The notes under the pieces: model-generated
Database searches by the model: none
The model's input: only the letters and a program-made list of their open reading frames with translations
Told to the model about the DNA's origin: nothing
Part shown: piece after piece, positions 1 through 11,907 of the stretch
How positions within the stretch are numbered: position 1 is the first letter of the stretch
How the letters are laid out: each line of letters begins with the position of its first letter
Assembly: GCA_002221725.1 (NCBI GenBank)
Contig: NJFT01000038.1
Span: 170,781 to 234,780 of the forward strand
Length of the DNA: 64,000 bases
From: Scedosporium boydii
Lineage: Eukaryota; Ascomycota; Sordariomycetes; Microascales; Microascaceae
Direction: 5' to 3'
Position numbers and translations under genes: made by a program

Positions 1-610
1 AGCCAAAATCTTCTATATCCTTCACGCCTTGGTATCTGGTCGCCGCTTCGTCGCTCTCCGACTTCTCGCGCGTAAAGTTTCTTCGCTGGCAGCTGAGGCT
101 AAACTTGGATGGGCCGCTACTGCCGGGGGTGAACCTTGCGCCACGCGCAAGGCAGAGCGGATCGGTCCCCCACTGGCCGATCGGGTTGGTATTTTCCACG
201 TGGAAACAGGTCAGGGACGATTCGGAGCCCTCCTCGCAGTAGGGATTCTGGTGTTCGGCAAGATATCTAAGGTATGGCTCGCCGTAGAAGAATCGGCATC
301 GCTTCTCGTCTTCGGAAAGGTCGTAGTATTCTGAGGGGAGAGCTCGTGGGGGCTCAGCGAGGTCTGGCGACGCAGACTCGGGTGGGAGATGAGTATTATC
401 GGGCTCGGAGGGGAGCCAAGCGTCGGTGTTGGCGTCGGTATTAGTGTCGTGCTCAGCAGATTTGGGCGCAGAGTGTCGTGAAAAGGGCGCAGTGAGGCTC
501 CTGCCGATGAAATCGTCTAGCGTGTACAGGCGGCCGGCCACTACAAGTAGTGCTATCACGACCAAGGCAAGGGCGGAAAGACAGACGAAGCGGGACACGA
601 GAGGCGTCAT
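1..610 (-). CDS. GT61/DUF563-like type II membrane glycosyltransferase, N-terminal part (runs off the window)
   Basis: Reading the minus strand from an ATG at 610 gives an open frame of about 203 codons to the window edge. A short cytoplasmic start is followed by a hydrophobic anchor (about residues 8-26), an acidic/Pro stem, and then a cysteine-spaced luminal region. That region contains EYYDLSEDEK, CRFFYGEPYLRYL, YCEEGS, LTCFHVE, DPLCLARGARF and FSLSCQRRNF. The order of cysteines and aromatic residues is like the N-terminal region of fungal GT61 (DUF563) glycosyltransferases, which act in the Golgi lumen. The catalytic part lies outside the window. Family assignment is from memory of the pattern. 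The topology is seen directly; the donor sugar and acceptor cannot be told. Confidence 0.65.
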   Translation of the reverse strand, partial: MTPLVSRFVCLSALALVVIALLVVAGRLYTLDDFIGRSLTAPFSRHSAPKSAEHDTNTDANTDAWLPSEPDNTHLPPESASPDLAEPPRALPSEYYDLSEDEKRCRFFYGEPYLRYLAEHQNPYCEEGSESSLTCFHVENTNPIGQWGTDPLCLARGARFTPGSSGPSKFSLSCQRRNFTREKSESDEAATRYQGVKDIEDFG

Positions 611-1454
611 CGGGACTAGTTCACAGCGCCTCGTCGTGTATTTCGTTGCTATCTGGGCGGGGGCCGCGTCGGATTCATTTGTTGCTTGCTGAGTAGTCTT
701 GAGATCATCGCAGTCAGGAGCGTCAAGATATTTCTGGGGACAGGTTCTTTTGTTTCGTTTGCTAATTTCTTGGCGAATCCTAGTTCGATGCACTCATGCA
801 TTGGTCGCACAATGACAATCTGCTTTCTGCAGATCTCCACAAAGCGAGGGCTTCTGTTTGGCTCTACTGGACCAGGGGTTAAGCGCCCGCGGACAGTCCC
901 TGGTCTTTTCCCGTTGGGTCTGCTCTGGATTCTGGAATTAGTACTTCGTACTGCCTGGCGTACAAAGTACAACCAGACTCACAATAGCCATTGACCTTCG
1001 CACCTTCCGTCCAGGCTGTGCGAAGCACTTCAGGCATTCGTGTGGCTCTTCATATCAAAATCCTATCATTGCCTGGTGCCACGCCCCAAATCGAGAAGAA
1101 ACCGACAATATGGGCAGTTCGCGGGGTCGTCGGCGGCCAAACTGCACCACTGACCTGGTGACGTTCCGTTCTTTAGTTTGTACCCTGAATTACCGAGGAA
1201 GAAGGTCGTCGAGAGGGTCTTGGAAGGATCAAATATCCACATAGCCTCCAGAGTCCAGACTTGCATGGCTGCAATTAGCCGCCAAGATGTTGATCCCCTG
1301 CTGCCTGCATCTTGGTGTTGGTTCTCGTTCTGCTCGATTTTCGAATTTTTCCCTCGGTCTTTTCTAAAAAAAAAAAAAAAATGTCAATTCCTTTCCTTGT
1401 TTCATCGCCATAATACCCCCATCTTCCTGCGCTTCTCAGATCCACTCTCTAGAT
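611..1454. other. Intergenic region between two divergent genes
   Basis: Divergent promoters of the GT61-like gene (leftward) and the pepsin-like gene (rightward) must lie here. A run of 14-15 A residues at about 1367-1381, preceded by pyrimidine-rich DNA, sits about 75 bp before the rightward start codon, as is common upstream of fungal genes. Short open frames here show no recognisable protein. Confidence 0.5.
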
Positions 1455-3119
1455 ATGTTTGCCTTGCTATGGCTTGTCTCACTTTCAGTCTCCCCAGTCT
1501 TAACGAGAGCGCAGCCCGCGCCGGTATCCATACCATGGTCCCCTAAATCATACGGCCCCGACGGCCCATGGCAAGCCGTCCGCTTCCAATTCGGCGAGCC
1601 CGCAACTCAGATCGACGCCTACCCTGGTGGAGTCTTCTTCTCCGTCCTCTTCTCGCCAGAAATATGTGACCAGCCCGAGTCGGGAACGATCTGCTCAGCC
1701 CGCGAAGCCGGTCTCTACAGGCCTGAATCCTCCAAAACAGCCGTCAACATCAGCAATGCGCTCCAGGTTGTCGACGAGACTTTCCACGGAACGCAAACCC
1801 TCCATGGGAACGCCGGCTTTGTCTACGATACACTCTTCGTGCCAGAGGCCGATATTGAGCTCAAGAGCTCGAGCTCACTCGTCGTGACGAGGGGGTACAA
1901 GACGTTACCGAGCGGGCGGACGTACTCAGCTCGAGTGGGGAACCTTGCTCTCGGTGCCCCCGATCATAATATGACGCTTGGCGATGGGCATAACGGGACG
2001 CTTGTTTCGAGTGCACTGTACGAAAAGGGACGAACAGAGTCGAATTCGTTCGGCCTACACATCGGATCTGCGGCTTCTGGGATCCCGGGGTCGCTGTATT
2101 TCGGAGGTTATGATCGGTCGCGGGTTATTGGCCCTGTGTCTGTGCAGGAGTACAGTCATGACGCGTTTCCCATTGATCTCTTGGATGTTACGATCGGAGA
2201 AGCGGTGGCGGGAACTTCGCCCCTTGGCAGCGAACCCAAAACGGGACTCCTTTCACAAGGAAACTCTTCTCTTTCCTCTGGAATCCGTGTCGAGGTTGAC
2301 CCAAAGGAACCGTACCTCTACCTTCCAGATAGCAGTTGCCGCGCTATTGCATCGCATTTGCCCGTCACCTTCAACGCCGACCTTGGGCTCTATATTTGGG
2401 ATACTGGCGACGATGACTTCAAGAAGCTCATGTCATCTGCATATCTGGGATTCAAGTTTCGCTTAAGCAACTCGCCAACTGAGACTACCGAGATTAAAGT
2501 GCCTTTGCAGCTTCTGAACCTCACCCTCACCGCCCCGCTTGTGGAACAGCCGACACAATACTTCCCTTGCAGTCTGCCCGGTCTTGACGGCACCCAATTT
2601 CGACTGGGTCGAGCGTTCATGCAGGCGGCGTTTGTCGGCGCGAACTGGAAGCACAAAGGAACCGGGGTGTGGTTCCTCGCTCAAGCACCGGGACCGTCGC
2701 TACCAGGGGAAGAGGGTCCAGTTAGTATCGGAGACGATGACGAATCCATAACGGCCGCCGACGATACGGACTGGGCGGCCACCTGGAAGGGCCGTTGGGG
2801 AGTGAGCCTTGCCACTGGATCTGAAGCAGGCGATGGTAAGGTTCAGGAGAAGGAAAAGTCTGGGCCAGATGTCGGCGTCATCGTTGGCGCTGTGGTGGGA
2901 TCGCTTGTTGGCGTCGTGATATTGATGGTCGCTGGGCTTTTTATTCGTAAGCGGATGGTGAGAAGGAAGGTTCTACGCCACGGGGTCAACAGCGGAATGT
3001 TTGAAGTGGGTCAACAACAAGTCGTATACCCTTTCGTCCCTCAGAGGGCACAGGCAGAGCTGAGTTCCGAGATAAAACCTGTGGAACTCGAGGGCTCTGC
3101 TCCCCATAGGTACCCATAA
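1455..3119 (+). CDS. Pepsin-fold (A1 family-like) cell-surface protein, probably catalytically dead
   Basis: Single exon, 554 aa. A signal peptide (about residues 1-20) is followed by a two-lobed domain resembling fungal aspartic peptidases, with paired cysteines near residues 70-80, the SSKT-type stretch, VGNLALG, SLYFGGYD and a second-lobe LYLP segment. The first catalytic DTG motif is absent; its place reads DAYPGG. The second DSGT motif is replaced by VDPKEP before YLYLP. A long Asp/Glu-rich linker leads to one transmembrane helix (about residues 474-496, VGVIVGAVVGSLVGVVILMV) and a basic cytoplasmic tail. Related GPI- or membrane-anchored A1-like proteins of fungi act at the cell surface. 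Loss of both catalytic motifs suggests a binding or structural role (inference). The start follows a pyrimidine-rich leader. Confidence 0.7.
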   Translation: MFALLWLVSLSVSPVLTRAQPAPVSIPWSPKSYGPDGPWQAVRFQFGEPATQIDAYPGGVFFSVLFSPEICDQPESGTICSAREAGLYRPESSKTAVNISNALQVVDETFHGTQTLHGNAGFVYDTLFVPEADIELKSSSSLVVTRGYKTLPSGRTYSARVGNLALGAPDHNMTLGDGHNGTLVSSALYEKGRTESNSFGLHIGSAASGIPGSLYFGGYDRSRVIGPVSVQEYSHDAFPIDLLDVTIGEAVAGTSPLGSEPKTGLLSQGNSSLSSGIRVEVDPKEPYLYLPDSSCRAIASHLPVTFNADLGLYIWDTGDDDFKKLMSSAYLGFKFRLSNSPTETTEIKVPLQLLNLTLTAPLVEQPTQYFPCSLPGLDGTQFRLGRAFMQAAFVGANWKHKGTGVWFLAQAPGPSLPGEEGPVSIGDDDESITAADDTDWAATWKGRWGVSLATGSEAGDGKVQEKEKSGPDVGVIVGAVVGSLVGVVILMVAGLFIRKRMVRRKVLRHGVNSGMFEVGQQQVVYPFVPQRAQAELSSEIKPVELEGSAPHRYP

Positions 3120-5134
3120 TCACCATTTTAACAGAAATGATAATGTTTTAATATTATAATACTCTGAATGATTTAAGAAGACCTTTTGCTTTCTGTCGGG
3201 AATGTAAGCGCCAGAAAGGCTCTGCCGGTATAAAACAAATGAAACGACCTGGTTCCACGTCGTGCCAGAGACCGAGACCACGAGGACTTGTTTCATATTT
3301 CTTACCTGGTGTCAAGACATTGCCGCACCTTTTGATTTGTTCTATGTGTGACCATTGCTATTAAGCCAGGGCGATGCGGACATCATTCCTCCGGTCATCT
3401 ATCCCTCTTTATCTCCATTCCTTGTTTGCCGCCATGAACAGTCGCAAAAGTGCCGACTTCGAAGCTGCCGTAGAAGCCAGCCCGTGTGTTATGAAAATGT
3501 GCAGACGATTGGGAAGAATGTCATCACCATGGGTATTGGGCAAGCAGTGAAGCACTGTCCCACCGCTACCGAGAGGACAGATCTGGGGCTTGCCCGCCGC
3601 CTGTAGTGAATGGTTCAGAATGGCCATGGTTACAGCCCGCAACTCCGGTCCGGCTGTGTACCATTATCTTGTGCGATGACAACAATATTGCGGAGTATGG
3701 GCATTTGGGAGGATGTGAGACGACCAAGAGAGACTAAGCGCGTAGTTCGTCTAGTCTGCCCAATCGTAACACACCGGCGCGGATGTAAATCACCAAAACA
3801 TTCACGCTAGTCTTCCACGGCTCTATATTCTCGAGAGAACCGGGCTATCCCACGAGCAAGAGGGCTTCTGTGGCTAGTCTGAAAGCTCAAGTGAGAATGA
3901 TGACTCTTACTCAAGGGGCTGAGGTTGAGAAGTGCTCTATACCAGATTCGAAGAAGAAAGAGAAATAGAGCCATGAACTTGCTGATCCTGATGAACACCT
4001 CCGTTGCGCTTAGATCTTGCTTTTTGGGGCCAAATAAACAAATATAGCAGCTGTTTTTCACTGCAACTCCTTGCCTTGCATTGATATCGTCGCAGTTGCT
4101 GCTATATGCAGATACATGTAGGCACGTCTTTGATTCAGTCGCAGTCAATGATAAACTTGCGCCTATCCTTGACCTTGAGGTTCACGTCTTGAGCGGGCGG
4201 ATCTAAAGGATTCTGTCTTTTGTTGTCGTCGTTGGGGTTATTAAAGCTAACATCGATCTTGATCTCGGAAACAGACCGGCGGCCATCTTGGATTTGTTTC
4301 CTTGTTTGTAGCGTAAAGCGTTAATGCAAGAAACTCGCGTGAACTGCTCTGTCTCTATCTGTGACGAGAGAGAGCCTTTGGACGAAGCAAGCTCATCGAC
4401 TAGACAAAGTGAAAAATATTTTACAAAATATTCTAATTATGAGTTTATGACTTTAAGGTAGTAATTGATAAATCTATTGAATAATTATTATTATTATTAT
4501 TATTCACGATATTCATTGCGAACTTCAGTACTTCGTAGATGTTCAAATTTTATTAATTTATAGATTTTTCTGATTCCGTATTTGAATGTTTCATGTCTCT
4601 ACTTCGTCCTTTGACGCCGAGATCGTACTGCAACGGTGCTTTGACTGCCGCGGGTTTCCGCCGTATTCTACCATCATGGAACGGCAAAATCATATTCCGT
4701 GTCTCAGGTCAGTTTGGTACATGAAGCTGTGCTGCTCTTTCCCCCCCGCTGACTTATTCCAACATCATTGATCCCTCAATTCCATCTCTCCTCCCAAAAG
4801 CTCGACTTCGGTCTTGCTTCCATCGCCATTTATTAGCCCATTCAGACGATGCCAGGCACGGGCGTCCTGGAAACCTAATTAGGGCTCCGCTTTAATGAGC
4901 GTCATCCGTTGATGGCCCAATTAAGCCGTCCAATCCCCCCGTCGTCGTACCATCTGCGTCGTCGTTTGATAGGATACATCGTCGAGATACAGAGCATATT
5001 CTCGCCCAACGGCCGTGGTCGTCGTTAGAACCATACGATCGCCCAGTTTTGCTGTTCGTACCACCCAAGTTAGTCTGTTTTTTGGACCCTGTCTTTGTCC
5101 GGGTTTGCTAAAAAAAGACAAGGGAAGGGCAAAA
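3120..5134. other. Long intergenic region, AT-rich in the middle
   Basis: About 2 kb without a convincing gene. 4410-4570 is strongly AT-rich and contains a short TTA/ATT run at about 4485-4505. Open frames at 3355-3606 and 3807-4148 (minus) have no recognisable domains and biased composition. The last 200 bp before 5135 form the leader of the DUF6594 gene, and an in-frame upstream ATG exists at 5015. Confidence 0.5.
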
Positions 5135-7440
5135 ATGGAGAACGAAATAATAATAAAGGACAAGCAATCCAGTCTATCCGTACATTACAAGCCAGGCCTT
5201 CCCGGATTGGAGATGTCTCGTGACCCTATTCCCCCTCAGCTGAGTGCTGAACTTCTCCTGGAGCCACTCCCCGAGAAGACTGCAGATGCAGGCCTAGACG
5301 CAGACGCACACGCACACGCAGACCCAAATCCAGATGCAGATGCAGCTGCAGACGCAACCGCAGAAGGACCCATTTCGATTTCGTACAGCCCGGAATTAGA
5401 GCCAAAGGCCGCAATGAAGACCGAACCTAAAAAAGAGACGCACGTGGCGGCGGCCGGCGACTGCCACTTGTCCGAACCCAGTAGGACTGCCGAGACCGTC
5501 CGGAGACGAGTGAACCATCTTCCTATCCAAGATGATGCGCCAGAGAGCCCAAAGTATGCGACGTCTCCCAAGACGACGAGCGCTATTAAACGCGAGGTCA
5601 TCCACGATTTTGCCTGTTCTCAGTCGCACTCCCCGACGACGAGCGATCACGAGCCGAGCGATATTGATGAAAGCGACAAGATCGAACGATCACCATCTCC
5701 TTCTTCGACGTCGACGCTGACGAACTGCTCCTCGCAGACTTCACAGACGAGCACCTCCGGGAGTTCGAGCAGTAGTGGATCTACCATCAGACAGACATCC
5801 TCCAGCATGCGCGAACCATCCGACGACATGGACGACGTAACGGAAGCCAGCAGGCATTCGAACCGTTCCTCCCGCTCCCACTTTTCTCAATCACCGCTCC
5901 AGTCTCCACCTCCACCTCTACAATCTCCACAACACCCCCACCGTGGACGCGGGCGCGAGCGCGGTCGCCCAAACGCCCTCAACTTCCTCGAGCCAGACTC
6001 GCCCGCGGTCACGGTTGAAGCTATCCAGCGATCCATCGAGGAGTCCACAGCACGCTGGCGCGGTTCAGGCTCGGGCAATAAAAAGTCCCCATCCGCGCGA
6101 AGCAGCACGTCGTCCGGCTCGTCGTCCATGCGAAGCGATGTCTTCTCCCAGGGAGACCACGAAACGGACCGAAGTAGCAGCCCCGAGAATAGCGTTGACG
6201 GCGACTCCTCAGGCGCAGCAGCACCGTTTTCGTCGTCGCCGTCGAACATCCGCACCCAGTTCGCCACTGATCCGCGGAAGACCACCACCCCGGTGACGAC
6301 CAAGAGCTACGGCACCCCCGAAATGCCCAGGGGTAAAGCGAACCTGCCCCACATTCCCCCGAATGAGCTGCAGCCCCGCCTCGGTTCTCAGTTCGGCCAC
6401 GCGAAGCATCTGCCCCGAGCCGAAAAGCTTCCCCTGTCGGGATACCAGCTCCTGGCGTCTAAGCTGTCGCCAGGTTACGCCGGCGGCTTGTCGCCGACCA
6501 TACAGCCGATGTACCGCCGCTTCGAGACGTTGAATCATCGCATACTGCTGCACCTGCAGGATGAATTGGCTGAGATGGAGGAGCAGTTGCATCGGCTCGA
6601 CACGGCTGATACCCAGACCAGACGACTGCAGAACTGCATCTTGCCGGCGTCGAGGAGGTCGGATTACCTTGCTGGCGGTGAGCTTCAGTGGCACAAGACG
6701 GACATTTTGGGGAAGATTGGGTTCAAGTTGGAGCAGTATAGTACGAGCCACCTCCCAAACTCGTCCATCCCTTTTCCCATCCTATTGTCACTTCTCTATC
6801 AGAACGACGTCGCGTGTGTTTGCTAACATTGTTGTTGCCAGATCATGTTCTGTCCTCTTTTGAAAAGACTCGGAACATGTCGGCGCCGTCCAAGTCCGAA
6901 ATCGAAGACTACCGATCTTTTCTAGAGACGACAAGGCCCATCACCGAGATCGAGACGCGGTTCCTCGACGTCAGCGATGACTTGGTGACAATTGCTCGGC
7001 CTGCCTCTCCATCTCACGACCGCAGCGAGTGCTTCTCGTCCGGCGCTCCGACGCCCATGCCTCGATTACCAGGAGATTCTTCGCCCGCAGAGTTTCCCGG
7101 CGACCATCCGCATTCTGACGGAGAAGGCGAGGTCACCAAGTCACCCGAGCTACCCCCCAGCGCGGTTGGGGTCACCTCTTCTCCCCCTTCATCCGAGGCT
7201 TCGATCCCCTCGTTAGCCGCCGGTCTCGCCCTCTCGATTCTCCTTCCCATCCTAGCGTTCCCTACAATACCAGGACTTCTCGGCCGCATGACGGTCATTT
7301 GCCTCGCGGCCATCGGTGTGCTGAACCCGCTGCTGCAGACGGGCAATCTGAAGGGTTTGGGGATCGATACCAAGAACGCGATGATTTGCGCCGCGATATA
7401 TGGCGGAGCGATGAGTGTTATTGCGGCAGTGTTTTCTTAG
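5135..7440 (+). CDS. DUF6594-family membrane protein with long disordered N-terminus (two exons)
   Basis: Exons 5135-6740 and 6842-7440 join across a GT-AG intron (6741-6841), giving 734 aa. An in-frame ATG at 5015 would add 40 residues; I prefer 5135 because the extra segment looks like leader sequence. The first about 430 residues are low-complexity: a DADAHAH-type Asp/Ala repeat, Ser-rich and Pro/Gln-rich blocks. Then comes the DUF6594 core: GYQLLASKLS, YRRFETLNHRILLHLQDELAEMEEQLHRLD and the charged helix after it. The C-terminus has closely spaced hydrophobic helices (SLAAGLALSILLPILAF, TVICLAAIGVL, AICAAIYGG-like) typical of the domain's membrane end. This is a fungal-specific family of unknown biochemical role. 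Splicing is supported by the continuous frame and by the domain crossing the junction. Confidence 0.75.
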
Positions 7441-8110
7441 GCTTAAGACCCCTTGACGGGACCTTATCTCTTCAATTTCGTGCTTTGTATTATGATATTC
7501 TATTGGTTCTACGGGAGGCTTGGGATAGGGACTTCTGGCGTGATGGACTTGGATGGGCACTGGGTATTGGACATGGCTGGCCGGATTGTGTTTGGGCGAT
7601 GGCGTCATTATGGTAATGTGTACACGACTCTGCATTTTGGGATTCCTGTTCTTTTCTTTGAGATGAATATTCCTCTCTTATTCTCGGCTTCACAAGCTTG
7701 CCTGTGTATTTGTTGCGTGTTTGGCTTGATGTATTCCCGACCAGCGAACCATGATTGAGGTGGGTGATGATGTTAAAGAGTTCCACATGCCCTGTTCGGA
7801 CCCCGGTCTTGCTGACTCTGAATTCCGATGCCGAACAGTTACGAGCCCGCTCCGAGCGCTGGGATGGCTTGGGCTCCTGGACGGCCTAGGTCGTTATATT
7901 GATAATACATCTTCGTCCTTGACTATAAAGACTTTTCTTAAAGCAGCCTTAACGTTTGGTCCTCCCACCCCTCCCAACTCCATTCCCAGTTATCAGAACC
8001 CATGTCCCACTGCCCTATCCTCTCGAATGCGCCCTCAGACTGCTGTAGAACTAACCCGGTAACAACACCGACAACATCAACATCAGTAACAGAAGGTCAG
8101 TTGTCGTAGG
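7441..8110. other. Intergenic region
   Basis: 3' flank of the DUF6594 gene and of the leftward HET-like fragment. No coding region with recognisable features was seen. Confidence 0.4.
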
Positions 8111-8770
8111 CTACCACAGTGGGTATAAGATCCTTTCTCTCCTACCTGGAGAAACTATCAGGTTAAGTTCGATTGAGGGCAGCTCGCCAATTCTAACCCA
8201 AAGAGTTTCATAAACCTCCGAGACGGGCATCTCGCTGCTATGGCCTTCACTTGGGGGTAGATTTCGACGCATTCCGTAATAAATGGCGAGCTCTATATAG
8301 GAGAGCTCGTCCATTTCCCTCGCGACCGTATAGAGCGGCTGGCCAGCGTGTTCCTCCTGCCTATAGTTAGCTTCATCATCCGAACAGACAGAAACGCCTC
8401 CTTGTCTGAACTTCCAATCACCAAACCGAGCTCTCTTTGAACAGTCGAGAATGAACTGGCAGAAGTCGCAGCCATTGCCAGTCGATTGTTCTATGTCTTC
8501 TAGCGACGCGTGATGCTCGTAGGAGGCACTTCCCCAAAACCCATGAGGGGGACGTTTCGTTAGATCGAAAAGGCCGCTGATAGTGAGGCCGACACAGAAG
8601 GAGCATCTTTTGCTGTTGTCTGGAGCCGGCGGCCAGCCCGGTGATCTCTGTGCTGCAGATGACGACTCTCGGAGGTCCGACGCCGCCTTCTCATCTGACG
8701 TTTCGTCATGAGACGCTGAGGCTGCACTCTCATCTACAACCTCACCGTCACCTTTGCAAAGAGAAGCCAT
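8111..8770 (-). pseudogene. HET-protein-like N-terminal region, truncated before the HET domain
   Basis: An ATG at 8770 opens a 219-codon frame. After a Ser/Glu-rich start comes a segment resembling the region that precedes HET domains in fungal incompatibility-type proteins: RCSFCVGLTISGLFDL, a run of aromatic residues, then GNGCDFCQFILDC with paired cysteines. It ends IVSPGRRERILYPLW and a TAG, just where such proteins normally continue into the HET domain. A possible intron donor at the stop leads, after the best acceptor (ggttag near 8058), only to another early stop. No HET domain is readable in the flanking 700 bp. I therefore call it a broken gene. A short independent protein remains possible. 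Confidence 0.5.
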
Positions 8771-11700
8771 CAGCGCGGGAACAATCGTTTCCAGCCTAGA
8801 GATAATGATGATGTTTTTGAGAAGTGAGTGTCTGGCGAGAATAAGATACGAATGTCAGCAAAGGAAGGGGATCTTACAGAGTATTAAGTGCACTTTGCAT
8901 TTCTTACACGATCCAATCATAACTTGTAGTGACTCCTAATCCCCCAGGTCGGGCAATACTAGAACCTAATAGAAAGTGCTTTGGGTACTAGCTATTCTTA
9001 CAACCCGAAGCGGCCACATAAGGCGGCCAGGCTGTGGAGGATAAACTACAGAAGAAGGTGCCACGACCCTGCGTGTGGGTATCGAACTGCTAAATCCGGG
9101 CAAGGTTGTCGTCCGGACAAGGGAGAGCTAAGCATTCTCTCGACTCACGCTTGTTATAGTTTAGCTAGGATATTCAGGTGGCTTCATCCAGCTTGCTCAT
9201 ATTATCACGAGTTGATTCACTTTCCTCTTTTGTTTTATTTCTTGGTGGACCCTACGATACGTTCAACAAACGGACCTCAGAGGGAAACACACCCAGGCAT
9301 GGTCTTTTCCGCGCCTTGGAAGAAAACTCATTAGATTCTGCTTTGGAACAGAGCACCAACTCAGCCCTGGAATCTGCCCACTGATCAGCGACCCTTTCAG
9401 CAGCTCGTTGACCAGACATGCCTAACTCAGATGGGGATTTGTGGTTTCCCTGGGTTGTTACGAGGTGGTCGTGACATGAGGTGATGTTTGTCCTCCCTTG
9501 CACCTAATGCAGGATTCCTCCCCTGAATACCTGAACTGAGTGGGGGGGAACAATACTGCACCAGCCTCAGGATCAACTGAGATACACACTTCTGGGGTCC
9601 TCCTCTTGAAGATCAGTGGCGATCCATGCTCAGAATCCGCGTCTTGGAATGGAAGTGCTCGGACAGGCGTCCTTATTCGCAAGTCGAGGAGAATAAGGAC
9701 AAACATCCCCAAGTTATACTCATAGGCAGTGAAACCCCGAACCACAAAGCCAGGGTACGGTGCCATGGGTGGGGGGCGGACAGGGTATCTTGCTGAGGAT
9801 CGGGGATGCAGGGAGACGCTGGAATACGCAAAGATTCTTTGGGCGTGTACCCTTGCCTTTAACACAAGCACGTCTTGATTGATATTTGCATTGGTTTATG
9901 TAGGGCAGTGCCGCTAACGTCTCTCAACAACTGAACTTGGAGGAAAGTCCTCCGCAGCGGCAAGCAAACTTCCCCCTTCTCGCGCATTTTACCTCTGCTT
10001 GGTTCCAACGACACTATTCATAGGGAAGAATGGGTTCGAAGTATCACGTAATGTCCACGTAAACTTAATTGCATGCTCGTGGTTGTTTGGCATGCATTGC
10101 CAAGGCTGGGTGGCTTCAGAACAAAAGGACCTAGGAAGGAACACTGATACCATGGGGTATTGTGTAATGCACGGTGAGATCCTGCTCTCTTCTACCACTA
10201 GCGAAGGAGGGTAGAAATAGAAACCGCGAGGTGGCGAATAGGGGGTTATCTATGTATCACCTCTGTTCCTCTGTTATGGAAGTTCAATATAGAAATGTCC
10301 ATGATTCGGGACTGATCACGGTGGTCTATTGGTAGAGCAGGAGCGTACGAGCCTTGGCCGAGGCAATGTGCGCCACTGGGAGATGGGTGTTATCTATCGG
10401 ACTTTCTGGAGTCGTTCCACCGGAAGAAGGAATGCCGCAGGGCATCCCCAGATTCAAGGAAAAAACCCAATCAGTGGAAAGGAATGGCTTGCCATGACTA
10501 TTGGTCCGCTCTCCGCTCTCGAGCTGTGGCTTTGTGATGAGGACGGGAAGGATTCGATATCCAGAACATCTGGCGTCAGCTTACTTGGGGGCCAAAGCAT
10601 GAGCATCGATCTCTCTAACGGACCGGGGTCGGGCAGCCGGAAGTTCCAATAAATCCAAAGAACGACACACACACACACCACATCCGGTTGCGGAGAGTTC
10701 AGCCCTGTAATATCCACAGGGTTGCGTGGTTTTACTCCTTATTGGTTGTAGTTCGACACTGTCGTGCCGGCATCCCGCAAGACTGGTCCCCCCATTCGTT
10801 CTATCCAGCGGGATGTTTGGAACTTCTGCTCGAAAGTCCCATGGAACCTAAAATGGACGACATAGCAACTCTGAAATGCTTACGGCCGAAGCCACGATCC
10901 CAGACCTCTTTATTCCTTCTCTCTTCCGTGTGATGTCGTGCTGAAGGAACGTGGCGCAGCTGCGAATCATGCGAGCTCCTCATCCGTCCCGGGAGCGACT
11001 ATGCCTCAAAGAGCGTAGGATTGGGAGATGTGATAACTTTATGAAGTTCCCCTCTCGTGTCACCTTATAGAGAACGCTAGTATAGGGCAGGTGTAGGAAT
11101 CACAGTTTGGCCCTCCTTGTGCAGCTTCCTTCCTAGGTTGCGTAATTTATTACACCTCCAGGCCTGTCCATTCACCACTTGCATTTGGAGCCGGTGTGGT
11201 TTTCAAACCCCTCTTTCCCATCACATTTGTCTTCTCTGCCTAGGGCTGTTGAGAGTTAAGCAACCGGGAAAGGGGGGTCGCGTAAACTGTTTGCAACAAA
11301 AGGTCTGACAAGGATCGGATCTACGGGCGAGAAGGAGGGAACATTGTGCTGCTTGTTGTTCATTTCTATTGTTGGTCGGAAAGCATGCCGCCGCTGCATC
11401 TACTGTCGCAATGACGCCAACTGTCTGGAATGTGAGGGGAGGGGATCCGTATTGAGTGCAACTTGGACCTGCCGTAGATCCTCTCTCGATATGATGGTGG
11501 CGTCGGGGACTCTCGGCCAAACTATCAGAAAAGGAGGACGGCTTAGTTTTGGGGGCGGGAACCGATGAGCGGCAGGGTGTCGAGAAGTACAGCAAGTGGC
11601 TATATTCCATGTGTCACCATCATTTCGTCTTGGCGCTCTTCACAAGGATTCGTGGGAGCGTCGAGCACTTCGCCCCGAATCTATCGAACGAAATGCGGAG
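8771..11700. other. Gene-poor stretch
   Basis: About 2.9 kb with only short, composition-biased open frames on both strands and no recognisable domain. There is a short AC dinucleotide run at about 10663-10678. Nothing resembling a tRNA or a transposon end could be supported. Confidence 0.4.
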
Positions 11701-11719
11701 GAGGTGGTGGATAAAAAAG

Positions 11720-11727
11720 TATATAAA
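11720..11727 (+). promoter_or_regulatory. TATA box of the Kex2-repeat precursor gene
   Basis: TATATAAA, followed by a C/T-rich stretch, lies about 70 bp before the likely 5'UTR intron donor and 181 bp before the start codon. Such well-formed TATA boxes are typical of strongly or conditionally expressed fungal genes. Confidence 0.55.
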
Positions 11728-11798
11728 CCCCCTTTCCTCCCAGTCGAAACCATCCTTGGGCTATCACCTCAAGTTGACCCTCACCCGCAGGAACCCAG

Positions 11799-11882
11799 GT
11801 AAAGGCCAACATCAAAACACTTGACTAGTTGAGTACCTCCTATCCGGATATGGCGATCTTCTGCTAAGACTTGTCAACGCAG
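11799..11882 (+). other. Probable 5'UTR intron of the Kex2-repeat precursor gene
   Basis: The donor GTAAAG at 11799, a branch-like TGCTAAG at about 11862 and an acceptor CGCAG ending at 11882 define an 84-bp intron that finishes 25 bp before the ATG. The element is inferred from splice signals only. Confidence 0.5.
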
Positions 11883-11907
11883 CAGACAGCAATCTCACCC
11901 ATCCACC

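Noticed and set aside
10310..10380. tRNA-like stretch (GGTCTATTGGTAGAGCAGG)
   Set aside because: It has a D-arm-like GGTAGAGC, but no matching acceptor and T-arm could be paired.
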